Below, piece by piece: positions 6,059 through 14,415 of a stretch of DNA of 37,016 nucleotides. The DNA is from an uncultured Eubacteriales bacterium. GTDB lineage: Bacteria > Bacillota > Clostridia > Christensenellales > CAG-917. The notes under the pieces are model-generated. The model did not search any database. It was not told where the DNA came from and saw only the letters and a program-made list of their open reading frames with translations. Every line of letters begins with the position of its first letter. Position 1 is the stretch's first letter. Where the stretch lies: NCBI GenBank assembly GCA_900549225.1, contig URNP01000013.1, forward strand, positions 1 to 37,016, read 5' to 3'. Position numbers and translations under genes: made by a program.

Positions 6059-8683
6059 TCACTCGAACATTGCGAGTTTATCTTTGAGTTTTGAGAGTTT
6101 TTCGTTTGCCTTTTGAAGTTTATCTTTCTCATTATCAATGAGTTTTTGAGGTGCTTTCGACACGAATCCCGCGTTAGCGAGAAGTCCTTCCGTCTTTTTG
6201 ATGACTTGAAGAGTTTGCTCGATCTCCAGATTGATACGCTCTTTTTCTTTGGCTTCGTCGATGAGATCACCCAGCGGCACGAGGATTTCGGCGTCGTGCG
6301 TAACGATAGCGCTGATCTTTGATCCTACGCCGCTTCTGTCCTCTACGAGCGTAACTTCACCCACACCCGCGAGTTTTTGGATATAAGGAGTTGCCGAAGC
6401 GATGAATTTCGGATCTTTTGCGATAACGAAAGCGTTTATCTTCTTTGACGGAACGACGTTCATTTCGTTGCGCAGATTTCTTATGGAAGAAATGATTTCT
6501 CTCAATCCCTCGAATTGCGCCTCTTCCTTTCTGAACACTCTGTGTTTGTTGTAAGAGGGCCAAGGCTGAACCATAAGCACGCTTCCCTTCGGTGCGAATT
6601 TTGAGTAGATTTCCTCGGTCACGAACGGAATGAACGGATGCAAGAGTTTGAGGATTTCGGTCAAAACGTACGCAAGCATCGCGATTGCGTGATTGTGTTG
6701 TTTCTTATCCTCGGAATAGAGCATCGTCTTGCTCATTTCGATATACCAATCGCAGAACTCGCTCCACACGAAGTCGTAAAGTCTTGCCGCGGCAAGTCCG
6801 ATTTCGTATTTATTAAGGTTTATGGTGACTTCCTTGATAACGTCGTTGAGTCTTGTGAGAATCCACTTATCCGCGCCGTTGAATCTCGATGGCAACGTCA
6901 GATCGTCGTCGTCCTTTATATTTATAATCACGAATCTCGAAGCGTTCCAAAGTTTATTCACGAAGTTTCTGCAACTCTCGATTTTGCCGTCGGTAAATCT
7001 CGTATCGCTGCCGGGCGCAATACCCGTTGCAAGCGAGAATCGGAGAGCGTCCGCGCCGTACTTGTCGATGATTTCGAGCGGATCGATACCGTTTCCGAGG
7101 CTCTTTGACATTTTTCTTCCCTGAGCGTCACGCACGAGACCGTGGATAAGCACTTCGGAGAAAGGCACTTCGCCCATGAACTCTATGCCGCTGAAAATCA
7201 TTCTCGCAACCCAGAAGAAGATGATATCGTAACCCGTAACGAGCACGTTTCCGGGATAGAAATAACTCAAATTCTTCGTCTTTTTGGGATATCCGAGAGT
7301 GCTGAACGGCCAAAGTGCAGAACTGAACCAAGTATCGAGCACGTCCTCGTCCTGACGGATATGATGACCGCCGCACTTTGGGCAAACGTCAACGGGCGTT
7401 TTCGACACGGTCATTTCGCCGCAGTCGTCGCAGTAATACGCGGGGATTCTGTGTCCCCACCAAAGTTGACGAGAAATGCACCAATCGCGGATATTTTCCA
7501 TCCAATTGAAATAGGTGTTTTCAAATCTCTTTGGGATAAACTCGGTTTTTTTGGAGCGCACGGCTTTGATTGCAGGCTCTGCAAGCGGTTTCATTTTGAC
7601 AAACCACTGCTTCGACACGAGGGATTCCACCGTTTCGCCGCAACGATAGCAAGTGCCGACGTTGTGTGCGTACGGCTCGATTTTGACCATAAGTCCGAGC
7701 GCGGTCAAGTCCTCGACGATGGCTTTTCTCGCAGTGAGTCTGTCCATTCCCTTATACTTGCCTGCGTTTTCGTTCATAAGGCCGTCCTCGCCGATAACCT
7801 GAATCACGGGCAAATCGTGGCGCAAACCGAGTTCGAAGTCGTTGGGATCGTGCGCAGGCGTGATTTTAACCGCGCCCGTACCGAAACCGATTTCGCAATA
7901 ATCGTCCGCAACGACGGGGATTTCTCTATCGGTAAGCGGAAGTTTGACCGTCTTTCCGACGTATTTTGCCATCTTTTCGTCGTTTGGATTGACCGCAACC
8001 GCCGTATCCCCGAGCATAGTTTCGGGGCGAGTCGTTGCAATCACGATAGCGTCGTCCTCACCGACGACGGGGTATTTATAATACCAAAGGTTCGATTGTT
8101 GTTCTTCGTACTCGACCTCTGCGTCGCTAAGAGCAGTATGGCAATGCGGACACCAATTGATGATACGATTGCCCCTGTAAATCAAGCCTTTTTTGTAGTA
8201 ACGCACAAACGCTTCCAGCACTGCGTTTGAGCAATTCTCGTCCATCGTGAACGCGGATTTAGACCAATCGCAAGAAATACCCAGAGCCTTTTGTTGTTCG
8301 ACGATTCTTCCGCCGTACTGTTCTTTCCACGCCCAAGCACGCTTAAGGAAACCTTCTCTGCCGACGTCGTTTTTTCCGAGTCCCTCTTCCTTTTTGAGTT
8401 TCTCGACGACCTTGACTTCGGTTGCAATGGACGCGTGGTCCGTGCCGGGCATCCAAAGTGTTTCGTATCCGCTCATTCTCTTGAAACGGACGATGACGTC
8501 TTGTATAGTTTCGTCAAGTGCGTGTCCCATATGAAGTTGCCCCGTAATGTTTGGCGGAGGCATCATAATGGTGAACGGTTCTTTTTCGGGGTTTGTGTGG
8601 GCTTCAAAGAACTTGCCCTTAATCCACATATCGTAAATGCGTTTTTCAAACTCCGGATTGTACGTTTTGTCCATATCCTGCAT
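6059..8683 (-). CDS. valS: Valyl-tRNA synthetase
   Basis: A class I aminoacyl-tRNA synthetase of 874 residues that charges tRNA-Val. Seen: PPPNITGQLHMGHAL with the HMGH signature at 51-54; the editing-domain segment TTRPETMLGDTAVAV (217-231); tRNA-binding and cysteine-rich segments CYRCGE and CDDCG..CPKCG; KMSKS at 524-528; and the C-terminal coiled-coil arm (about 805-874) typical of ValS. Length matches the family. The start at 8683 has GGAG seven bases upstream. Gap to pgsA is 104 bases with a hairpin. No T-box leader was seen upstream. Confidence 0.98.
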   Translation of the reverse strand: MQDMDKTYNPEFEKRIYDMWIKGKFFEAHTNPEKEPFTIMMPPPNITGQLHMGHALDETIQDVIVRFKRMSGYETLWMPGTDHASIATEVKVVEKLKKEEGLGKNDVGREGFLKRAWAWKEQYGGRIVEQQKALGISCDWSKSAFTMDENCSNAVLEAFVRYYKKGLIYRGNRIINWCPHCHTALSDAEVEYEEQQSNLWYYKYPVVGEDDAIVIATTRPETMLGDTAVAVNPNDEKMAKYVGKTVKLPLTDREIPVVADDYCEIGFGTGAVKITPAHDPNDFELGLRHDLPVIQVIGEDGLMNENAGKYKGMDRLTARKAIVEDLTALGLMVKIEPYAHNVGTCYRCGETVESLVSKQWFVKMKPLAEPAIKAVRSKKTEFIPKRFENTYFNWMENIRDWCISRQLWWGHRIPAYYCDDCGEMTVSKTPVDVCPKCGGHHIRQDEDVLDTWFSSALWPFSTLGYPKKTKNLSYFYPGNVLVTGYDIIFFWVARMIFSGIEFMGEVPFSEVLIHGLVRDAQGRKMSKSLGNGIDPLEIIDKYGADALRFSLATGIAPGSDTRFTDGKIESCRNFVNKLWNASRFVIINIKDDDDLTLPSRFNGADKWILTRLNDVIKEVTINLNKYEIGLAAARLYDFVWSEFCDWYIEMSKTMLYSEDKKQHNHAIAMLAYVLTEILKLLHPFIPFVTEEIYSKFAPKGSVLMVQPWPSYNKHRVFRKEEAQFEGLREIISSIRNLRNEMNVVPSKKINAFVIAKDPKFIASATPYIQKLAGVGEVTLVEDRSGVGSKISAIVTHDAEILVPLGDLIDEAKEKERINLEIEQTLQVIKKTEGLLANAGFVSKAPQKLIDNEKDKLQKANEKLSKLKDKLAMFE

Positions 8684-8732
8684 TATTTATCTCCTTGCGC
8701 TAAAAAGCGACTGTATTCTCAAAAACCAAAGA

Positions 8733-8759
8733 TTTCCGAAAGCACGAAGCCTTCGGAAA
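8733..8759 (-). terminator. Hairpin between pgsA and valS
   Basis: TTTCCGAA pairs with TTCGGAAA across an 11-base loop. On the minus strand it is followed by TCTTTGGTTTTTG, an imperfect U-tract. It may be a partial terminator that lets some pgsA transcripts continue into valS. Confidence 0.45.
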
Positions 8760-8787
8760 CGTATTTTTATATTTTGTCGAAAGACGC

Positions 8788-9513
8788 TTACGCTTCGTAA
8801 GTTCCCTCTTTCTTTTCCTGCACTATTTTTTGATCCTCTGCCTTGACGGATTCTGCCGTAGCGGCTTCCATCTTACCCTCTTTTACGAGTTTGACCTGCT
8901 TCATCGTCTCTTTGAGATAACTGAAAGCGGCGGCGTAACTTTGAGCGATACCCCAAGCAAGAATACCCCAGTCGGCGTATTGAACGTAATCGTGGAAGAA
9001 CGCCAAAATAACGCCGACAGATATCGTGAAAGACGACACTTTGCCGAGCCAATTCGCCTTGACCGTCGCGCCTTTTTTGAGAACGTATACGGCAATCATC
9101 GCTTGTATAAACTCTTTTGCAAAAATCAGAATCACGAAAGCGTAGTGCACGAACCAAGGATTATCGAGCGTGCCGTTTGCCACGAGGTTTTTTCCGAGCG
9201 GCGTAAGTCCCGTGCAGAAGGAAAGGCAAGCAAGCACCGAAACGTGCATAAGTTTGTCCGCAATGGGGTCGAGCACCATACCGATACCGCTTTGCATATT
9301 GAATTTTCTTGCGATCCAACCGTCAACCATATCGCTTGCCGAAGCGAGGAAGAACACGCCGAGCGCGATATAGAAAAGCAATTTACTGTCTTTCACACCG
9401 CCAAGAGCCATCAGCGTCACGAAAACCGGAACGCAGATAATGCGAAAGTAAGTGATGAGGTTTGGGATTGTCCAGACTTCTTTGAAGTCGATTTGACCGA
9501 GTTTTTTTGCCAT
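8788..9513 (-). CDS. pgsA: CDP-diacylglycerol--glycerol-3-phosphate 3-phosphatidyltransferase
   Basis: A 241-residue integral membrane enzyme of the CDP-alcohol phosphatidyltransferase family, first committed step of phosphatidylglycerol synthesis. The full signature D-x2-D-G-x2-A-R-x8-G-x3-D-x3-D is present (DMVDGWIARKF...GMVLDPIADK). NLITYFRIICVPVFV forms the first membrane helix and several follow. ATG 9513 has GGAGAG upstream; the longer frame to 10011 crosses the divergent lipid-kinase gene and is not used. The C-terminal tail is longer than in many PgsA proteins and charged. A consensus promoter sits 45 bases upstream. Confidence 0.93.
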   Translation of the reverse strand: MAKKLGQIDFKEVWTIPNLITYFRIICVPVFVTLMALGGVKDSKLLFYIALGVFFLASASDMVDGWIARKFNMQSGIGMVLDPIADKLMHVSVLACLSFCTGLTPLGKNLVANGTLDNPWFVHYAFVILIFAKEFIQAMIAVYVLKKGATVKANWLGKVSSFTISVGVILAFFHDYVQYADWGILAWGIAQSYAAAFSYLKETMKQVKLVKEGKMEAATAESVKAEDQKIVQEKKEGTYEA

Positions 9514-9564
9514 AAATCTCTCCGTTTTACACGCGTATACGGGCGTGCGCTCATAATTTATCTC

Positions 9565-9593
9565 ATTATAGCAAAGAAAACTTGTCATGTAAA
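9565..9593 (-). promoter_or_regulatory. pgsA promoter (sigma-A type)
   Basis: TTTACA (9588-9593), exactly 17 bases, then TATAAT (9565-9570) on the minus strand. The predicted start point near 9558 gives a 5' leader of about 45 bases. The -10 is a perfect consensus match. Confidence 0.75.
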
Positions 9594-9657
9594 CAATAAA
9601 AATCGCAACGAAAGCACAAAATATAGAAAAATACAATAATATGCACCGAGGGGAAAA

Positions 9658-10587
9658 ATGGAAAGTTGTCTTATAATCATAAATCAAAACGCCGGCACGA
9701 GCAAAAAAATCAACTTTGAAAAAGTGGAAAAGTGCCTCGGAGACCGCTACGAATACACTCGCAAAAGCATACCGCGAGACAGAATCGAAAACGTAGAAAA
9801 ATTCGATGCGATTGCCGTTTGCGGCGGCGACGGAACGCTCGGCTCTGTTCTTCAAAAAGTCTACGACAAGCCGATCGACCTCTATTACTTCCCCGTCGGC
9901 ACGCTCAACGACAAGGCAAAGGCGGAAAGATACGCCCGTCACAAAAGCGTATGCCCCACTTGCAAAGACTACGTCGAAAATAAAAAACCCGTCGTCTACG
10001 GCAAATGCCAAAAATCTATAGAGCAGGACGGCTACGAAATGGTGGATTGCGACGCAAGCGTTTTCGCCTACGTGTTTGCCGCAGGTTCTTTCACCCCGAT
10101 AGGCTACACGTCGGGCGTCGACGAGAAAAAGAAATTCGGCATTCTCGCATACGTATCAAAGGTCCTCAAAGAATACAAACCGCACGCAATAAAAGCGACG
10201 ATAAAAAACGGCAAGCACACTTACGAGGGCGAGTTCACACTCGTTATGCTCGTCAAATCTCCAAGGTGCTTCGGTTTCCCTTTCAACAAGGCGTTCGACG
10301 CCGAAAGCACGAGTGGACACCTCGTTGCGATTCGCGCTCCCAAGCATAAAGGATTTTTAGGATATATCGAAATGTTCTTCCCGTTTTTCAGAGTGTTTTT
10401 CATTGGTTTGAAAAAGGAAAAAACCAAAGGCAAAATCGTCTTTGAAAAAACGTATTCAACCAAACTCACGCTATCGCAGGATATAGATTTTTGTCGTGAC
10501 GGCGAAAAGCAAACGCTTGGTGAGGGAACGTACAAAATCTCCTTCAAAAAGTCGGTTTGCAACTTTTCCGTGATTGAAAAATTCTGA
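9658..10587 (+). CDS. Diacylglycerol/lipid kinase family protein
   Basis: A 309-residue DagK/YegS-type lipid kinase, the fold that phosphorylates diacylglycerol or related lipids with ATP. Seen: IIINQNAGTSKK; the phosphate-binding GGDGT at 56-60; and PVGTLND at 79-85, where many family members have GTGNDFA. Residues 96-117 hold an unusual cysteine-bearing insert (CPTC at 99-102, another Cys about 15 residues on) that could bind a metal. ATG 9658 has GAGGGG upstream. It is divergent from pgsA, consistent with a shared role in phospholipid turnover. The exact lipid substrate is not predictable. Confidence 0.85.
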   Translation: MESCLIIINQNAGTSKKINFEKVEKCLGDRYEYTRKSIPRDRIENVEKFDAIAVCGGDGTLGSVLQKVYDKPIDLYYFPVGTLNDKAKAERYARHKSVCPTCKDYVENKKPVVYGKCQKSIEQDGYEMVDCDASVFAYVFAAGSFTPIGYTSGVDEKKKFGILAYVSKVLKEYKPHAIKATIKNGKHTYEGEFTLVMLVKSPRCFGFPFNKAFDAESTSGHLVAIRAPKHKGFLGYIEMFFPFFRVFFIGLKKEKTKGKIVFEKTYSTKLTLSQDIDFCRDGEKQTLGEGTYKISFKKSVCNFSVIEKF

Positions 10588-10667
10588 AAAATCACCGCAA
10601 AAACTCGAATGTTTTACAAAAAATCGCAATTTTTATAATACTTTTACGTCAATACCAATAAATTCAA

Positions 10668-10691
10668 AAATCCCTCTAAATAGAGGGATTT
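10668..10691. terminator. Bidirectional terminator between convergent genes
   Basis: Perfect stem AAATCCCTCT-AAAT-AGAGGGATTT. It is followed by GTTTTGAT on the plus strand and by TTTTTG on the minus strand. It sits between the lipid kinase (plus) and the phosphatase (minus). The rest of 10588-10795 is AT-rich without an ORF. Confidence 0.8.
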
Positions 10692-10795
10692 GTTTTGATA
10701 AAAATCAAAATGTGTTACAAAAAACACGGTTTTTTAGAATTGTTTTGCGTTTTTTTCGGCATTTCTTTATCTCTTTCTCTGCCGTTACGTTACGC

Positions 10796-11449
10796 TTATT
10801 TGCCGAGCACGAGTTTTACGACGTCGTCTGGCGCAGCGAGTATATACTCCGCTTTGTATTCTTCAAACTCTTCTTTGCTTCCGTAGCCGTAAAGAACTGC
10901 TGCGCAATCGATCCCTTGCATATGCGCTCCCTCTATATCGTAGAGTCTGTCCCCCACCATCAGAACCTTGCTTTTATCCTTCACGCCGAGGTTTTCCAAA
11001 GCGCCTTGAATCACGTCGCTTTTTGCTTCTTTGCTTGCGTCGCTCGATGCTCCCGCAACGTAATCGAAATACTTTCCGAGGTCAAAATCACGCATTATCA
11101 TTTGAGTGAATTTTATAGGCTTACTCGTTGCCACTCCGAGAACTTTTCCTGCGTTTTTGAGAGCCGAGAGCATCTGTTCCACTCCCTCGAAAACTTTGCA
11201 ATTCTTATAGCCGTACTCTTCGTACACTCCTCTGTAAATTCCGATGAGTTTTTCAATCTCAGGCATTTCCAACCCGAGAAAATCGTGCATCGAAACTCTA
11301 AACGGAGGTCCGACCATTTTGTCGAGAATTTGATTCGTATACGGCACGTTCTCTTTTTCGAGTGCGTATGCGATACATTCGATGATTCCCGGTTTACTGT
11401 CGGTCAGCGTTCCGTCAAGGTCAAAAAGTATATAATCGTAGTATTTCAT
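10796..11449 (-). CDS. HAD-superfamily phosphatase, phosphoglycolate phosphatase-like
   Basis: A 217-residue HAD hydrolase with motif I FDLDGTLTDS (nucleophile first Asp), an alpha-helical cap of the Gph/PpaX type, motif II VATSKP, motif III lysine within KFTQMI or KS and motif IV MVGDRLYDIEGA. Length and the GSKEEFEEY tail fit the YjjG/Gph-like subfamily that dephosphorylates 2-phosphoglycolate or pyrophosphate-type substrates; the exact substrate is open. The start at 11449 has only a weak GACGAG site. It lies 72 bases downstream of ddh on the same strand and may be co-transcribed. Confidence 0.88.
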   Translation of the reverse strand: MKYYDYILFDLDGTLTDSKPGIIECIAYALEKENVPYTNQILDKMVGPPFRVSMHDFLGLEMPEIEKLIGIYRGVYEEYGYKNCKVFEGVEQMLSALKNAGKVLGVATSKPIKFTQMIMRDFDLGKYFDYVAGASSDASKEAKSDVIQGALENLGVKDKSKVLMVGDRLYDIEGAHMQGIDCAAVLYGYGSKEEFEEYKAEYILAAPDDVVKLVLGK

Positions 11450-11521
11450 TATTCGCTCGTCTTACGGTATTTGCAAACGTTCTTTGCGCAAAATCAACGC
11501 CTCAACGTTTACGTTTTAAGT

Positions 11522-12493
11522 CTAAACAAACCTTTTGACTTTGTCAATCCATTCACCGCCCAATACGTCGCAAATCGGAATATCGAGCATTGTTTTAACG
11601 CCTCTATCTCCTCTTAAAAACGCTTTTGCGTTCGCTTTTGCATACGAGATCAGCACGCCTGCCGTAAACGTAGGATTGCTTTTCAGCGCAAGCGAGAACT
11701 CCGCTCTCGATTCAAAACCGTCGAATATTGAATTTGCAAGCACGAAACCGCCGTGTTCCATCCCCTCGCAATGCTCAAAAAAATATTTTTCGTCCACGAA
11801 ATGCACGATAGTGTCGTATCCTGCAAAATAATCTGGCATATTTACGATTTCATTCTCGATTTCCGCCTTATCGGCGTCATCTTCGGCAACGACGAAGCAC
11901 TCTCTCAAATGCTTATCTCTCGGTGTAAGCCCCTCTCCCTTGCCCTCTTGTGCGAGTTTCAATGCGTTTTCTTTTGGAATAGTGTATTGTTTTGCGTTTT
12001 TGACGCCTTTAATACGCCTTATTGCCTCGCTGTGTCCCTGCGACACGCCCTTTCCCCAAAACGTTTGCAGTTTTACGCTCGGCATCACCGCCGAAAATAA
12101 CGCCCTTACAAGCGAAAACAGCCCGGGATCCCACCCGATTCCGACATAACACAATCTATCGTTCAAATTTGCGATTTCCGACAATATATCGATATATCTC
12201 GGCATTTGCGTATGCGTGTCGAAACTGTCCGCCGTATTGAACTTTCGCGCGATATTATACGCCGTTTCTTGCAAATCGCTTTGCGAGCCGACGCACAACG
12301 CCACGACGTCCAAATCGAAGTCGAATATCTCCTCTTGCGCATACACGTTGCTATTAAACGGCGACTTAACGCCTTTCCGTCTCGAAAAAATCCCCACGAG
12401 TTCGATTTCCGCGTCCGCAAGAGCGATTTTCTCGCACGCTTTTCCGAGATTCCCGTATCCGACTATACCCAATCTGATTTTTTTATTTTCCAT
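11522..12493 (-). CDS. ddh: meso-Diaminopimelate D-dehydrogenase
   Basis: A 323-residue NADPH-dependent enzyme that makes meso-diaminopimelate in one step from tetrahydrodipicolinate, linking lysine and peptidoglycan synthesis. Seen: the Rossmann loop GIVGYGNLGK (9-18), SFDTHTQMPRY, VGIGWDPGLFSL and FWGKGVSQGHSEAIRRI. These match the Ddh family closely. ATG 12493 has a GGAGAG site; the in-frame extension to 12589 is not needed. With alr in the same window, it supports a DAP-type peptidoglycan. The gene is divergent from mazF. Confidence 0.95.
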   Translation of the reverse strand: MENKKIRLGIVGYGNLGKACEKIALADAEIELVGIFSRRKGVKSPFNSNVYAQEEIFDFDLDVVALCVGSQSDLQETAYNIARKFNTADSFDTHTQMPRYIDILSEIANLNDRLCYVGIGWDPGLFSLVRALFSAVMPSVKLQTFWGKGVSQGHSEAIRRIKGVKNAKQYTIPKENALKLAQEGKGEGLTPRDKHLRECFVVAEDDADKAEIENEIVNMPDYFAGYDTIVHFVDEKYFFEHCEGMEHGGFVLANSIFDGFESRAEFSLALKSNPTFTAGVLISYAKANAKAFLRGDRGVKTMLDIPICDVLGGEWIDKVKRFV

Positions 12494-12618
12494 ATTTCGC
12501 ACTCTCCGATTCTGCCTTTCGTCATATTGAAATCGGGTGACATAATCTCTCACGATTCGCGATCGAAAAGGCATAATATATCGTAGCAACGCTTTGATAC
12601 TTCGCAGTATATGCGCCC

Positions 12619-12657
12619 GTGCGGCCTATGTTGACGCGTTTTTGGTCAAAACCGCAC
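12619..12657. promoter_or_regulatory. Nested inverted repeat in the ddh-mazF spacer
   Basis: GTGCGG-N6-TTGAC-N9-GTCAA-NN-CCGCAC is a two-tier inverted repeat, 44 bases before mazF. It could be an operator (toxin promoters are often autoregulated) or an RNA hairpin. No clear promoter for either flanking gene could be set with confidence in 12494-12700. Confidence 0.4.
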
Positions 12658-12700
12658 TCCGCGCATAAAACCGAAGTCTGTTGACAATAATAGAACGAGT

Positions 12701-13054
12701 ATGGATATGGTAAAACGCGGAGATTTATATTATGCCGATTTAAGCCCCGTCGTGGGCAGCGAGCAAGGCGGAGTACGCCCCGTTCTCATCGTGCAAAACA
12801 ACGTTGGCAACAAATACAGCCCGACGATAATCGCCGCCGCAATCACATCGCAACTCGACAAGGCAAAATTGCCCACGCATATCGCACTCGAAGCGGGCAA
12901 ATACGGTCTGCCCAAAAACTCCGTAGTTCTTCTCGAACAGATACGCACGCTCGACAAACGCCGTCTGAAAGAAAAAATCGGCGAATTGCCGCTCAACATG
13001 ATGACGAGAGTCAACGAAGCGTTGCTCATTTCCCTCGGATTTTTTGAAACTTAA
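12701..13054 (+). CDS. mazF: MazF/PemK-type mRNA endoribonuclease (EndoA-like toxin)
   Basis: A 117-residue protein with the PemK/MazF fold: MVKRGDLYYADLSPVVGSEQGGVRPVLIVQN, then NKYSPTIIAAAIT, GLPKNSVVLLEQIRTLDKRRL and a C-terminal helix. The conserved Arg and Thr/Ser of the active-site loop are present. This family cuts mRNA at short motifs and slows growth. No antitoxin ORF of the MazE type precedes it; the spacer to ddh holds an inverted repeat instead. The ribosome site is weak (AACGAG), and the start may be at the second Met (12707). It converges on recX with a bidirectional terminator between. Confidence 0.93.
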   Translation: MDMVKRGDLYYADLSPVVGSEQGGVRPVLIVQNNVGNKYSPTIIAAAITSQLDKAKLPTHIALEAGKYGLPKNSVVLLEQIRTLDKRRLKEKIGELPLNMMTRVNEALLISLGFFET

Positions 13055-13185
13055 CCAATCCAACGCATTTATAAAGTCCCAAGTTTCGATTGAATTAAAA
13101 CGTAAAACTTTCCGAATACTGCTGTGAAATACGATTCCATCGGCAAATAGATTTCCCGCAAAGCAAGATTAAAATCAAACACAAT

Positions 13186-13217
13186 AAAAAAACACGCCCG
13201 TTTTCAATGAGCGCGTT
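13186..13217. terminator. Bidirectional terminator between mazF and recX
   Basis: AACACGC (13191-13197) pairs with GCGCGTT (13211-13217), one G-U pair. An A-run lies to the left and ATTTTTGATTTATTTT to the right, so U-tracts follow on both strands. It suits the convergent mazF and recX genes. Confidence 0.7.
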
Positions 13218-13256
13218 ATTTTTGATTTATTTTCGGGTATCGGCGGTTTTCGATAT

Positions 13257-13745
13257 TCAATCCTCGTAAACGTCAAACAGATTTGCAAGCACCTTGTTTA
13301 TCGTGCGCCATTCAAAACCTTTCTGAAAGAGATGCGCTCCCACCTTTTGCGCTCCCGACTTATCCTCGATTTTCTTGGATTTGGCAAACTTTTTTGCCAT
13401 TTTATCGGCAAGTTCGAGTTCAAATTCGTCGTCGATTTCCTGAGAAACGATATCCTCGACGATATTTTTATCCACGCCTTTTTCGTTCGTGAGTTTGAAG
13501 ACGATTTTTCTCACTCCGTATCTCGATTTATTGAAAAGCAAAAACGTACGCACGTACTCTGCGTCGTCAACGTACTTGTATCCCTTTGCTTTGTTTATGG
13601 CAAAATCGACTTCGTCTTTATGGAAGCCTTTGTCGTATAGTTTGTCTTTGCACTCTTGCTCCGAGCGCGCCGAACCTGCAAGATACTTCACGAGCGTTTC
13701 GTACGCTTTTTTTGCTCTTTCTTCGTCGAGCGGATAATCCGACAC
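13257..13745 (-). CDS. recX: Regulatory protein RecX
   Basis: A 162-residue, all-helical charged protein with the RecX pattern: AYETLVKYLAGSARSEQECKDKLYDKGF, then YVDDAEYVRTFLLFNKSRYGVRKIVFKL, then a third repeat ending in KGFEWRTINKVL. RecX caps or inhibits RecA filaments. The GTG start at 13745 has AAGGTGG at good spacing. It sits 40 bases downstream of yigZ in the tyrS-yigZ-recX unit. No recA is in the window. Confidence 0.92.
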   Translation of the reverse strand: MSDYPLDEERAKKAYETLVKYLAGSARSEQECKDKLYDKGFHKDEVDFAINKAKGYKYVDDAEYVRTFLLFNKSRYGVRKIVFKLTNEKGVDKNIVEDIVSQEIDDEFELELADKMAKKFAKSKKIEDKSGAQKVGAHLFQKGFEWRTINKVLANLFDVYED

Positions 13746-13785
13746 TGTGCCACCTTAATTGATAATTTCCTGATTTTTCGTGATT

Positions 13786-14415
13786 CTAATCAAGTCTTTT
13801 GAAACAAACGATGCCCGTATCGTCAATTGTCGACCTTCCGAGAGACGCCTCTTTAACACCCTCGATAAACGAATCTTTATCGTCGAGCCTGACGAAAACC
13901 TTTGTCGCAACTTCGTCGCTATAATCGATATCGTCAATCAAAACTCCGCTTTTTCTCAAATACTTTTCAACCGTTGCGTGAGTTGGATAATCCGACTTGA
14001 TTTCAACCAGCGCACACTCCGCTTTTTGAGAAATCTTGCCTGCACGCACTCCGTCGGCAGCCGTCTGAGAGTATGCGCCCACAAGACCTCCTGCGCCGAG
14101 TTTTATGCCGCCGAAGTATCTCGTCACCACGATTGCCGTCTTGACGAGATTCTGTTTCCTCAAAACGTCGAGTATAGGTTGACCGGCAGTTCCCGACGGT
14201 TCGCCGTCGTCGCTGAATCTCGTGACGTTTCCGAGTTCGTCTGCGACGTAAGCATAGCAATTGTGCGTTGCGTCGGGATACTTTTTCCGCACGGCTTTAA
14301 CGAATTCGTCCGCTCCGTCGGCGTCGAGTTCACCTTTTACGGTGGCAATGAAAATCGAGCGTTTAATCTCGATTTTCACCTCGTACTCTCCGTCAACGTA
14401 GCGATAAGTTTTCAT
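13786..14415 (-). CDS. yigZ: YigZ/IMPACT family protein
   Basis: A 209-residue member of the UPF0029/IMPACT family. Seen: the signature FSDDGEPSGTAGQPIL, the IVVTRYFGGIKLGAGGLVGAY block, and a C-terminal DUF1949-like domain (about 135-209). Bacterial members are of uncertain function, linked to translation regulation by similarity to eukaryotic IMPACT. The start overlaps the tyrS stop as ATGA, so translation is coupled to tyrS. Confidence 0.92.
   Translation of the reverse strand: MKTYRYVDGEYEVKIEIKRSIFIATVKGELDADGADEFVKAVRKKYPDATHNCYAYVADELGNVTRFSDDGEPSGTAGQPILDVLRKQNLVKTAIVVTRYFGGIKLGAGGLVGAYSQTAADGVRAGKISQKAECALVEIKSDYPTHATVEKYLRKSGVLIDDIDYSDEVATKVFVRLDDKDSFIEGVKEASLGRSTIDDTGIVCFKRLD

Noticed and set aside
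8684..8787. T-box leader for valS
   Set aside because: The 104-base gap holds one simple hairpin and no T-box specifier or antiterminator layout.
9514..10011. Upstream extension of the pgsA frame
   Set aside because: It overlaps the divergent lipid kinase and the pgsA promoter; the ATG at 9513 has a ribosome site and fits the family.
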